From Mytilus galloprovincialis (lineage: Eukaryota > Mollusca > Bivalvia > Mytilida > Mytilidae), in NCBI RefSeq assembly GCF_965363235.1, contig NC_134851.1, forward strand, positions 41,692,321 to 41,756,320: a DNA stretch of 64,000 nt, read 5' to 3'. The notes beneath the pieces are model-generated. The model was not told the origin of the DNA, made no database searches, and saw nothing but the letters and a program-made list of their open reading frames with translations. Both the position numbers and the translations under genes were made by a program. Below, in pieces: positions 10,800 to 21,024 of this stretch; position 1 is the first letter of the stretch, and each line of letters opens with the position of its first letter.

Positions 10800-12608
10800 A
10801 TACGCTTATCAACTGTCAAGGCAATCATAATGACACCTATTTTAGCAGGCATTTTGTTAGTGTTGATGTGTCGTGCAAGTACTGGTTAGACTTTATCTTA
10901 ATAACGATTTTAAGCTACCAAAATATGTATGTATTGATAGCTGATGGTGTTTCAAGAAAATTATGATGATAAATCTGACTAAAAATCACATTAATATGAC
11001 CTTAAAAAGCAGAATGTTGTTAATACTGTTATATCAATATCCAAGGTAAGGGGAGGGTTGGAATCCCGCTAACACGTTTCACTCCGCCACATTGTGTATG
11101 TCCAACGTCAGGAGCCTGTAATTCAGTGGTTGTTGTTTGTTTATGTGTTACATAATATTATTGACAAATGAAAAATTAACGTAAATTGTATATTCAAACA
11201 AAGACCATATTCTCAAACTGTAGTGTATATGTCAGTATAACCAATCAATAAATATAGTACCACATGACGGATTTACTTATATAATGATTACATAATTGTG
11301 TTGACTTAAAATGTTACTTTACATCTTTTAATTCAAATTACTGAAACGACACTAGAAATAGTAGTTTTTTTTTTTTTTATCTAATTAACTATAACGAAAA
11401 TAATAAATGTCAGTATAACCAATCAATAAATATACAGTGAAATCCTGCATAAACCGAAAACTTGAATAAACCAAACAAGTTCTTAAGCACCGTCATATCA
11501 AATAGTATGCGTTGTTCACTTGATAAAACCGAACATCGGTCAAAACCGAACAAAATTTTAAGTCCCGAAGAGGTTCGATTTAAACATGTTTCACTGTAGT
11601 ACCGCCAGATGGATATACTAATATAATGATAATGTTAATTTTAAATTTAAAGTTTAAGATGTTACTTTCAAATTACTAAAACAACCTTAAAAAGAGTTGT
11701 TTTGAACTATAACAAAAATAAAAATATATTATTAATAACAGATTCCAACTGGAATAAAACGTCTTTTATGTAAGTTACAATTTCTTGTCAGAATTTTATG
11801 TATAAAGTTTTACTATGCATTTATAAAAAAAGTCAAGAATACTAGTATTAACTTTTATTCTTATATCTAAGACAAAAACCGCGACAGATATATTTAAATT
11901 TGTATTATAAAGATTTACATTGACATCAATTGGAATCGATTGACAGAAGCGACTAACTAGACTTGCATCCAATACAATATATGCTTTTGTACGAACAAAA
12001 CACAGCAGTCAAAAATCAAGAATTCGGATTTTTTTTTTACAGTGGACCTAGTAGAAAACTGACCGCAGGATAAAGTGTCATACAGATTCAGTAGGACCTT
12101 TTTTTTATTCGGAGGAACTATTTAGGCGTTTGTGTATGTGTATACTATACATACATTTTTATTATATTTATTTTAAATATTATTTCAGCTCATTTTACAG
12201 TGACATTACCTATAGCTACAGTACCAAGGGATTTTGCAGATAACTCAATAGTCAAATACAGTGTAAACGTTGATAATGATCAAGGTGAATATGCTGGCGG
12301 TACCTTTACAGTTCCAACAAATGGTGTTTACTCATTGTCTGTGTCCATGATGTCAGGCCTCTATCTAACCGCTCACTGTGTTATATATAGGAATAACAAC
12401 AGGTTGGTGTGGCTATACACTGGCAGTAGTTATGATATGGCATCCCAAACTATCAACGTTCGACTGACAGCCAATGACCTAATTACTGTACGAATGGAAA
12501 GCGGAACGAGCCTGTTTAGTGCTTACAACACTTTCAGCGCAATTAGGATACTAGACTAATGATATACGTTTGGACCAAAAAGATAAGCAGTGAAAGCTAT
12601 TGAATAAA
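10800..12608 (+). CDS. C1q-domain-containing secreted protein gene (2 coding exons)
   Basis: Coding parts 10830-10884 and 12189-12559 join in phase to 141 residues: a signal peptide (about residues 1-18) directly followed by one globular C1q domain with no collagen stalk. Proteins of this build are secreted, usually trimerise through the C1q head, and in bivalves form large families linked to recognition of microbes. A role in immunity is inferred from the family. The AATAAA at 12603-12608 is a fitting polyadenylation signal. The 1.3-kb intron holds an F1 fragment (11021-11155) and a duplicated segment with a MITE (11225-11725). The gene sits between the arms of the 12-kb-spaced inverted repeat. 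Confidence 0.75.
10830..10884 (+). CDS. C1q-domain protein, exon 1 (signal peptide)
   Basis: The ATG opens 18 codons reading MTPILAGILLVLMCRAST, a short hydrophobic signal peptide, then one extra base before the donor GTTAGA (phase 1). The join with 12189 restores an alanine codon. Just upstream an acceptor-like TTCTCTTTTGCAG ends at 10799, so 10800-10829 may be the end of a 5' UTR and an untranslated exon may lie further upstream. This ATG was chosen because it alone gives a secretion signal in phase with the C1q exon. Confidence 0.75.
11021..11155 (+). repeat. Mussel repeat F1, 5' part, in the C1q intron
   Basis: Matches the first third of the copy at 5292-5665: GGGGAGGGTTGG, the CCGCCACATTGTGTATG block and GGAGCCTGTAATTCAGTGGT. 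Confidence 0.6.
11225..11725 (+). repeat. Tandem duplication in the C1q intron, second copy split by a MITE
   Basis: A unit of about 180 bp starting GTCAGTATAACCAATCAATA occurs at about 11231 and 11410. The second copy is interrupted by the MITE at 11435-11596; the first copy shows the intact site. Confidence 0.75.
11435..11596. mobile_element. Tc1/mariner-pogo type MITE with TA target duplication
   Basis: The ends are CAGTGAAATCC and, complementary, the right end ATGTTTCACTG. TA flanks it at 11433-11434 and 11597-11598. The neighbouring duplicate (near 11255) gives the empty site AATAAATATAGTACC with a single TA. The 162-bp element is non-coding. The ends resemble pogo/Tigger non-autonomous elements. 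Confidence 0.8.
12189..12559 (+). CDS. C1q-domain protein, exon 2 (globular head)
   Basis: The acceptor ATTATTTCAG precedes the exon. The protein reads AHFTVTLPIA at the start, with GGTFTVPTNGVYSLSVSM in the middle and NTFSAIRILD at the end. That is a C1q fold pattern: a first strand, then GxFxVPxxGVYxLS, then the closing FSAIRI strand. It covers about 123 residues, the usual length of a complete C1q head, and stops with TAA. An upstream in-frame GTG at 12200 is not a start; the splice join to 10884 is preferred. Confidence 0.85.
12603..12608 (+). terminator. Polyadenylation signal AATAAA of the C1q gene
   Basis: A canonical AATAAA lies 44 bp after the C1q stop codon. Confidence 0.6.
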
Positions 12609-12839
12609 ATTTAGCATTTTGATTTTGTCATATTTGTATAGCAAGTAGTAAGAAAACAAACGCATTTTTAGTGTTTGTTTGCTTGTGTCTACTTTGTACA
12701 CGAAACAAAAGGTTTTATTCGATGCATGTGTTTTTAGAAAAATGCAATGCGTTGTGTCATGACTGCACAATTGAGATAAATATTTATACGTAAGTTGGAT
12801 TTTGTTTGGATACCGGGTATACGTTATTAAGACAAACAC

Positions 12840-13135
12840 ATAACTTACATTATGTATGTATGCTCCTGTCCCATGTCAGGAGCCTGTAATTCAGTGGTTT
12901 TCGTTTGTTTATGTGTTACATATTTGTTTTTCGTTCTTTTTTTAAAACAAATAAGGCCGTTAGTTTTCTCGTCTTAACTTTTTAATATTGCCATTTCGGG
13001 GCCTTTCATAGCTGACTATGTGGTATGGGCTTTGATCATTGTCGAAGGCATCACGGTTACCTACAGCTTTTAATTTCTGTGTCAGTTTGGTCTTTTGTGG
13101 AGAGTTGTCTCATTGCATTCATACAACATCTTCTT
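12840..13135 (+). repeat. Mussel repeat F1
   Basis: Contains CATGTCAGGAGCCTGTAATT, GCTGACTATGTGGTATGGGC and the terminal ACATCTTCTTTTTTA region. It lacks the first block seen at 5292. Confidence 0.6.
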
Positions 13136-13315
13136 TTTTATATTATGTATTCGGACACTGCACAGTTTTCGTAAGAATATTTTTGTCGAAAACAAGATCG
13201 TTAATCCAAGACAAGCAAGGTAAAATACGATGCAAATATCCAAGTAATGCATAAAGTTAAATTTTGGAAGAGGTGTCGACTATGATTTTGTCATATGAAG
13301 TGGCATTCCATGCTC

Positions 13316-13510
13316 TATTTTGGTTGAGGCGGTCTAATAATTTTGTTATATGAGTCAGCCTGAGGTATCAGAACAACTGAAGGACGCCTCCGGGTGTGGG
13401 AATTTCTCGCTACATTGAAGACCTGTTGGTGACCTTCTGCTGTTGATTTTTTTCTATTTTCGGGTTGTTGTCTCTTTGGCACATTCCCCATTTCCATTCT
13501 CAATTTTATG
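13316..13510 (+). repeat. Mussel repeat F4, first copy
   Basis: GAAGGACGCCTCCGGGTG through GGCACATTCCCCATTTCCAT is shared with 14035-14190. It is preceded by a segment (GGTTGAGGCGGTCTAATAAT) that recurs near 14347. Confidence 0.6.
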
Positions 13511-14034
13511 ATGCTGATATCCGCTGATATAAAAATATCCTTCCGATGCGTTTGATAACTTTTCTATCTGCCTTCTTATTGTAAAAAAAACTTTCTTTTA
13601 TGATAGCAGTATATGACCACAAGTGTCTAATTTTATAGCCATTGTTTAATTTATATAAGAATATGAAATGAATGAAAGTTTTGTTAATGTGTATGATATT
13701 TATAAACGGTCTAACGAGCAAAGAAATTTGCTATACTTGGGAATAAAAACCACTGCGACTATTGTTTACACAATAAAAGACCGGGTATAATAAAAAGACT
13801 TAAACACTGTTTTCTGACATAAGCAAACGAAGTTTTGTTATGAACTAATAACTTTAGTAACGGTTCAATATAATGAATACAGGGATTACATGCTGATAAT
13901 CTTAATTGATGCTGAAAAGATTTTGCATCAATGTTTTCCAATATTCCTGAGGTATCAAAACTGCTGAAATTTTGTAACGTATCAATAAAACCATATACAT
14001 TCATTATCACTGAACTAGTATATATTTGTTTAGG
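13511..14034. other. Spacer between the two F4 copies
   Basis: AT-rich; the phrase CTGAGGTATCAAAACTGCTG near 13947 belongs to the diverged units described at 14190-14800. The open frames on the minus strand show no recognisable family. Confidence 0.35.
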
Positions 14035-14190
14035 GACCAGCTGAAGGACGCCTCCGGGTGCGGGAATTTCTCACTACATTGAAGACCTGTTGGTGACTTT
14101 CTGCTGTTGTTTTTTTCTTTTCTTTTTTCTATGGTCGGGTTGTTGTCTCTATGGCACATTCCCCATTTCCATTCTCAATTTTATTGAACA
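14035..14190 (+). repeat. Mussel repeat F4, second copy
   Basis: Nearly identical to 13375-13510 apart from the T/C-rich stretch in the middle. Confidence 0.6.
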
Positions 14191-14800
14191 AATGGACACT
14201 GCCGCTCTAAATATATGCGGACAAAATTTTGAAGTTATTGTGTTTCAATATTGCTGACTTTTGTATTGTACATTCATTCCTGACATAAAAACTATTGCTG
14301 ATTTTCTATTTGGCTAAAAAGAATATTTACAAATGTGCAAATTTGCTCTATTTTGGTTGAGGCGGTCTAATAATTTTGTTAAATGAGTCAGCCTGAGGTA
14401 TCAAAACAACTTAAATTTTGTGGGGAGACATTATTTTGAATAAAAAGAGGACATTCTTACAATCTAAAGTGATTCGGATTAAATTCTGTATTGATATTGT
14501 GTTCCGAAATAGTTGGCATTTTTAATATACATTACATCCTGATATGAAAGTATATCTGAATAATAATGCGGCTTTTAGATTTACATAATGAAGTTTTTAA
14601 TTTAGTCAAATAATTGTGTTGTACAAGTCAGCCTAATGTTCCAAAACTACCGAAATATTATTAGGTATTAATATATTGATTAAAAAGAGGACTGCTGGCA
14701 CTCTAAATGTGTGTAGTGTAGTTATTGTGTTCCAATATCGTTGACATTTGTATTATACATTCTTACGAGACAAACAAATTTTGCTGATTTACTGTAAGTA
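14190..14800 (+). repeat. Diverged tandem repeat, unit about 250 bp
   Basis: Units share GTCAGCCTGAGGTATCAAAA, AAAAAGAGGAC, then TATTGTGTTCCAATAT and a TATTATACATTC block. About three units can be followed. Confidence 0.5.
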
Positions 14801-15697
14801 CTGGTAAATTCCTCAGTTATTTCGAGCACCCCTCAAGAGCTGCCAGGATACATTGAAATCCGTGTACACTCCCGTTGGGGATTAATTTAAACCAATATTT
14901 ACAAGGACAAGTTTGGTCAATCAAAGATATGTTCAAGTGAACACAAGTTTATATACCCTAAATCATTGTCCTGAATATTATTTTTCCAGCACATCATACG
15001 AATTAAAAACAGGTTTCAAATGTATGCAATTAAAAATAGTAAATAGAAATTTAATGTAGAGGAAGCATGTTTATCGGTAAATTTTCTTTACTTCTAAATC
15101 AAGTGTAAAGAATTGCTTTACACCAGAAGATGAAATCATAGTTATAATAAGCGTATATGGAGATTGTTTAATGAAAATAAATAAAAAAAATCCTTTACAT
15201 ATATTCTATATATATATATAACTCGTATCTCTATTAAAATAATAGTATTATCGGTCAGCTAAATAATTATAGTTTGATAGTTAAAGTCAATTAGTATTTT
15301 TCATTTAGAAAAAAACTATTATTTGTCAGCGGTTGAACAAATAATTATTGTACCATTCTTATCATTTCCGTATAAGTCAGCATTTCGTATGTAAAAATTA
15401 ACTCTTAGGTAGGCACGGGGTGCTTACTTTAACTTTAGCGATATAATTTTCTATGAAAAACTTATTTTTTTCATTGAATTATGGTCTTATTCTTAAAGGC
15501 TTTTACATTATCTTCCAGCCTGGTGTCGTGGTGAAAATAAAAGCGTAACTTTCAGACCTAAAAAAATGGAAAATCAACTTGTCTAAAATTTAATTTCAAG
15601 AGTTATTTTGGATACCTCTATTATAGACCTGTTTGTAAACAAAAAGTGCAATCTGAAATATTCTTTAAAATGATATTATTTTCATAATTTGTGTACT
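14801..15697. other. No gene seen
   Basis: AT-rich spacer with a TA run near 15,210. No open frame with splice support. Confidence 0.4.
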
Positions 15698-17032
15698 GTT
15701 TCGTAGGGGACTTTTGTCCCCTACGAAACGTCTTCTAAACGCACATATTTTTTGCAATTTTAAATGTTTCCTATAGATATTCCAGTTTGTTTACTTTAAT
15801 TACTAGAAAAATCTCATTTTTTTCTGAATTGGAAAACCATTTTTATCGATAAAGATTAGACAGTACTTCACATACGAAGGTACAACTCATGTTACGTAGT
15901 GGACATTTTGATGCGTTTCGTAGTGGACAAAACCGTTTCGTAGTGGACAAAAAGTTTCGTAGTTGACATCAACCCTATTATATGTTAAAAAACATAATAA
16001 AAATTACATGTAAATAACCCTTGTTATTTGTTTTGCACGATATAATTGAAAAAAGATTTAAAAAACAGACTGCATGGTAGTGGTAGTGTCCACTACGAAA
16101 CGTTTTTCTCCCATACTTGTTTCGTAGGGGACCGTTTCGTAGGGGACATATTCGCATGTTTTATTCCCCCCCCCCCCCACAATCCCTATACTGCAATAGT
16201 AACAAGACTGATTGTATTCATCAAAGCATTTATTAAGCTGTACACTGATATTTTTTTCATAATTTTAAAAACAGATACTGAAGGAGATTTGACCCGTTTC
16301 GTAGTGGACATTTACAAAAAATACGGTATCACTCTATTTCTTACCAACAATTTAATTGTCGTTATAAAAGCATCACTTCTTTTGTAAGACCCCAATGTTT
16401 ATATCTCTTGCAAACAAAAATTACATTGATTTTATAAAACTGTTTATTGTCAAAGGAGTAGGTTCAGTAAGAACCCTTTTTGGCCCCAAAATTGTGAAAA
16501 TGTAATCTTTTGGCTATTTATTCATGTTATTGGAAAGTAAAATACTTCTACTACACAAATATGGGCTGTTTTTGACAATACAATGCACATATATCGGCTA
16601 CTAACATCATTAAGTCATGTTAAATCACTGAAATCTTCACAATTTTAGCATTTTAGTTAAATTTTAGACGGTGGCCGCATTCGTGTTCATACATAATATT
16701 GAAATGCAAGTTGTATTTGATGATAATACATAAGATATATAAAGGTTAAGGATGAACACGGATGCGGCCACTTTCATTTTTGACAAAAACCATATGAAAA
16801 GTGACGTTTTTTTGCATATGTGATAGATTTTTCATATTTAAGCTTGAATCGGAGCGTTTTTAATGACTAAATCAGTTAAAATCTTCCACATAAACTAACT
16901 GAATCAATTGAAATAGACACTTAAGTGTTTAAAAAGTGTCCAAAATCTTTCGTTGGATGAACCTTAAATTTGAGGCCAAAATCGGCCCTTACCGGACCTA
17001 CTCCTTTTAATGACTTCGTTTCGTAGTGGACA
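15698..17032 (+). repeat. Cluster of 11 GTTTCGTAGKGGACA motifs
   Basis: The motif, or a one-mismatch form, occurs on the plus strand at 15698, 15891, 15915, 15935, 15954, 16119, 16134, 16296 and 17018, and reversed at 15716 and 16087. The first two form a perfect 14-bp-arm palindrome with a TTTT loop (15698-15729). Spacings are irregular, so this is not a simple minisatellite. A MITE-like insertion (16452-17007) separates the last copy. The open frame at 16046-16387 reads the motif as FVGD or VHYET and is not treated as a gene. Confidence 0.75.
16452..17007. mobile_element. MITE-like element, doubly palindromic
   Basis: The ends AAAGGAGTAGGTTC and, inverted, the right end GGACCTACTCCTTT form terminal inverted repeats, followed inside by GTAAG/CTTAC. 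A second inverted pair, GTGGCCGCATTCGTGTTCAT (about 16670) against its near-complement (about 16750-16772), lies in the middle. No target duplication is clear. It has split the motif cluster. Confidence 0.6.
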
Positions 17033-17059
17033 TTTTGTGAGGGACACACCTTCTGAAAT

Positions 17060-18835
17060 TAAAAATCCTATATTGAAAGCTGTTTATTAAAATATGTTGG
17101 CTCTGAACATACTTTCGAATTATTAAAGAACTTATGTAAAGTAAAAATAACATTTATTTTTTCATTTTTTTACGATATTTTAGAGTATGAATGTTGAACA
17201 GGCGGTCTAGGGACATGCCATTTTGGTTGTTTTGGACCATTCAGGAGTCAATATCTTATCAATCCCTCTAGAAAATAAACTGTTTCTTTGCTTAAAAATG
17301 TTAAATCTAATTCAATGTACTGACTGCACAAAAAATTACTTGCAAAGATCAAACACATTTTTTTTAAAGTGGCTGGGACAAGAAAATACGTTTTTTTTAT
17401 TGAAAAACGCCCATGAATGATGACCTATGCGCTTGCTTCAAACATATTACTTAAGGATGCACGATCTTTAATCATATATATATATCAATTAAACTGATAT
17501 ATATATTGCCTTTTATTCATAAAAAAGATCAAAAGTATAATATCTTAATTTTTAGTTAAATTATATAAAACCAACTGTCTTAGTTACAAAGATATATTTG
17601 ATAAACCGATATATATACGCCTTGTTAAAAAGACTTTTTTCTAGCAATTAATGTCACGTGATTAAATACGTCACATTTAAATGTGAAGGACATTTGATAT
17701 TATGTACAGTCGGTATTTATAAAATGAAAGCTAAATATTTTGAGATTTACACTTTATATATTGAGTTTATCAAGGTATGATATTTTGTTTTATTTCTTTA
17801 TTGTAAGTATAATAGATGGTATCAAATTCATCTAGTTGGTGTTTTTTGACTATAAGCTGTTCACCCACTTAATTATTCAGGTCAGGAATAACAATTTATT
17901 GGGGGATTTATTACAGACAGTGGCATACTCAAAAATGTTCATATACATACCAAGGAACTTAATAAGCATTATAATTTATCTTACTAGTTTATCAACAATT
18001 AAGCTTTAGATTATTATCTGATATCTAATAAAGTACACACACATGACAAGAGTTAAATGGTTCGATGACATAGTAACTGATCTACACTCTTCAGGTAATA
18101 TCAAATCAAATTAAGAATTCAAGTGACGAACGTTGTTACTTGTTGCGAGTGACGAGGTGGAATTGGAATATCCAATCAGAATCCAAGTCTTAGACTTGAA
18201 CATAGACGTGGTATTTGTTGATATGTATTTAAAGTACACATTGTTTGCCGCAGAGTTTACATATACAATTTATTTCAACACATATTACTTCATCTCTCAA
18301 ATAGAGTAGAATAAGTAAATTACATACAAACAATCAAAAGGGTTGTTTTACAAAAGAAGTTTCAACAAATATTTACTATGAGAAATAGAAAAAAGATCTC
18401 TCAGAAAAAGGTAATAGAAACAAAAGATTAACAGAATACAAAAGTAAACTTCGTATACATAATAATAACAAAGGCCATTTTAAACGTACAAAAAAACTTT
18501 CATGAAAATGTGAAAAAAATATCATTGAATAACTGTAGCATGTTAGTTTTTCACTATGAAATACACATGTAAGTTTTAGCAAAAGGATTGAAATTTATTC
18601 CCAGTTTTGATATAAAATACATTTAAAAAAACTAATGCGGACAGCAATCATCCGTTTTAGAATTAAATCGGGATTTAAACCCGCTTTAGCAAACAACACA
18701 ATAGAGAATTATATCTTTGCAACAAAGATGGAAATATGCAGACTAAAATTAAACAAAAGCTTTATAATAAAATAAACATATATTTGATGATATGTAGACA
18801 TATTTCAACCAAATATCATGTTGAATAATAAATAA
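17060..18835. other. No gene seen
   Basis: AT-rich, with ATATATAT runs near 17480-17510 and 17610. Open frames of 65-68 residues are T- or K-rich and lack any family pattern. Confidence 0.4.
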
Positions 18836-18837
18836 AC

Positions 18838-19307
18838 TCATCATAGATACCAGAACCAAATTTTGTATATACGCCAGACGCGCGTTTCGTCTACAAAAGA
18901 CTCATCAGTGACGCTTGAATCCAAAAAAGTTCAAAAGGCCAAATAAAGTACGAGGTTGAAGAGCATTAAGGACCAAGATTCCAAAATTTTTTGCCAAATA
19001 CAGCTAAGGTAATCTATGCCTGAGGTAGAAAAGCCTTAGATATTCAAAAATTCAAAAACCATATCATTGATAAAATGGACTGCTGCAAGCCGTCAGCCCT
19101 TAACTAAGGCAATCGTTTTACACAAAATTAAAGCTTATTAATAGAGCAATAAACTGAATGTAAACGATATGTGCCGCATTGACGATAAGAGGGGTAACAG
19201 AGGACCAATATGCCAAAATACGCCTGAGAAGTAAGAAATAGCCAATTTTTAAATAATGAAATGGACTGCTGTGGCCCTTTAGCCCCTAATTATAGATACA
19301 CCTTATA
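18838..19307 (+). repeat. Mussel repeat F5 with following repeat units
   Basis: Begins with ACGCCAGACGCGCGTTTCGT and CAAAAGACTCATCAGTGACG, a phrase that recurs near 24.4 kb, and inverted near 25.2 and 39.5 kb. It continues into units with GGACTGCTGCAAGCCGTCAG and AAAGCTTATT that reappear at 20300-20900. Confidence 0.6.
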
Positions 19308-20300
19308 TATGATGTTGTTTCACTAAATAATTCCAAATTTGGTGACTATGTCGAACGCATCTATCTCATTGAACTAGAAATAAAGGATACAAGAGATACA
19401 GTTAATTCGGCCTCATATCTTGACTTACGTCTAGAAATTGACAATGAAGGTCGATTGAAAACAAAACTTTACGACAAAAGAGATGATTTCAGCTTTCCAA
19501 TTATGAACTTTCCATTTCTAAGTTGCAACATTCCAGCAGCACCTGCATACATATATATACCTGTGTATATATCTCCCAATTGATACGATATCCCCATGCT
19601 TGCATTTCCTATAATTGTTTTCTTAATAGAGGGTTGCTGGTCACAATGAAGCTATTTAATCAAGAGTTTCAAATGGTGAAGTTGAAATCTTCTCTTCTTA
19701 AATTTTACGGACACCATCACGAGTTGGCTGACCGTTATGAATTAACCGTTTCACAAATGATATTGGATCTGTTCCTTACGTTGTAACTACAATCCCCTTA
19801 ATTTCCCTTTTAGGAATGTGACCTACCGAATTAGACTATTTATCAGATTTGTTATCTCATAAACAACACGACGGGTGCCACATGTGGAGCAGTATCTGCT
19901 TACCCTTCCTGAACTCCTGAGATCACCCCTAGTTTTTGGTGTGGTTCGTGTTGTTTACTGTAAACCAACTTATTTTCGCGGATACTTTATTTCGCGTTCT
20001 ACCCTTTCTTGGCCACTTCGCGGCTATTTTATTTCGCGCTTTTCTTATTTACTTGAAGGAAAGATCTAAGTTTTAAATGTTCGCGACGATTTATATTCGC
20101 GTTATTTTTCTACTCGCGAAAGTTGCGAAAATAAATAGCTCGCGAAAATAAGTTGGTTTACAGTATTTTTTAGTTTTCCATGTTGTGTCATGTGTACTAT
20201 AGTTTGTCTATTTGTCCTTTTCATTTTTAGACTTGGCGTTGTCAGTTTATTTTCGATTTATGAGTTTGACTGTCCCTCTGGTAGTTTTCGTCCTTCTTTT
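19308..20300 (+). mobile_element. Penelope-like retroelement, 3' half (RT end plus tail)
   Basis: It begins just after the expected YIDD of a reverse transcriptase: DVVSLNNSKFGDYVERIY, then ASYLDLRLEIDNEGRLKTKL, YDKRDDFSFPI, and a second stretch ending KFYGHHHELADRYEL. This is the region after the catalytic motif in Penelope-type RTs, which a third copy at 57.4 kb supports with its GIPMGT-like motif. The coding part ends near 19790. A 3' tail follows (CACATGTGGAGCAG, the GTTCGTGTTG block, GTTGTCAGTTTATTTTCGAT), which also occurs alone near 50.1 and 61.1 kb. The copy is 5'-truncated and broken. A MITE sits in the tail. The whole unit interrupts repeat units that resume at about 20,300. Confidence 0.6.
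19958..20163. mobile_element. Palindromic MITE, CTGTAAACCAACT ends, TA target
   Basis: The element begins CTGTAAACCAACTTATTTTC and ends with the inverted AGTTGGTTTACAG. TA flanks it at 19956-19957 and 20164-20165. The interior carries TTCGCG/CGCGAA-rich subterminal repeats. The element is 206 bp and non-coding. The same element is at 35993-36196. Confidence 0.85.
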
Positions 20301-20900
20301 ATGCTTCATTTGAAAGCTTATCAAAAGAGACACAAAATGTTTATATTATCTGCAATGCATATTAGAAGAGTAACGAAGGACCTAAATATCAAAATACGCT
20401 TGAACATTAAGAAATAGCTGATTTAAAATAATGAAATGAACTGCTGCAAGCCGTCAATCTTTAAATGAGGCAAAATTTATGCACCAAAATAAAGCTTATT
20501 GTTAGAGGAATAAACGGAGTAAAAACTATATGTGTCGCAATGACCATTACATGGGTTACGGAGGACCTAAATGCCACAGTATGCGTAAAATTATTAAGTA
20601 ACCAATTTTGAATAATGAAATGGATACTTTGAATACAGAATAGACTGATTCGACCCTTGATTCCTTAATTATAGATATAACTTATACCTCATTTGAAAGC
20701 TTATCAAAAAAGACAAAAGGTTTATAGTCGATATGTTCCGCAACGCAGTATCAAACTACGCTTGAACATTACAAAATAGCTTATTTTGAGTAATGGAATG
20801 GACTGCTGCAAACCGTTAATCCTTAATCAAGGCAAAATTAAAACACCAAAATAAAGCTTGTTGGTAGAGGAATAAACGGAGTAAAATCAATATGTGTTTG
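20300..20900 (+). repeat. Diverged repeat units, continuation of 19060-19307
   Basis: GAAAGCTTATCAAAAGAGAC, TGCTGCAAGCCGTCAATC, and AAAGCTTATTGTTAGAGGAA recur two to three times with a spacing of about 370 bp. Confidence 0.5.
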
Positions 20901-20935
20901 TTATGCAGTCGTGGACAAACATGAAATCATTCGAT
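20898..20935 (+). repeat. 38-bp exact direct repeat, left copy
   Basis: Starts TTGTTATGCAGTCGTGGACA and is identical over 38 bp to 23171-23208, with weaker similarity for about 15 bp more. The pair brackets the right arm of the long inverted repeat. Confidence 0.85.
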
Positions 20936-21024
20936 CTGCCTGGAGCTATATTTGAATTTTTACTTCATAGAATTTTTCTGATACTTCACTGTCGTCACTT
21001 GTATTTTAAATTCCGTGGTTCACT

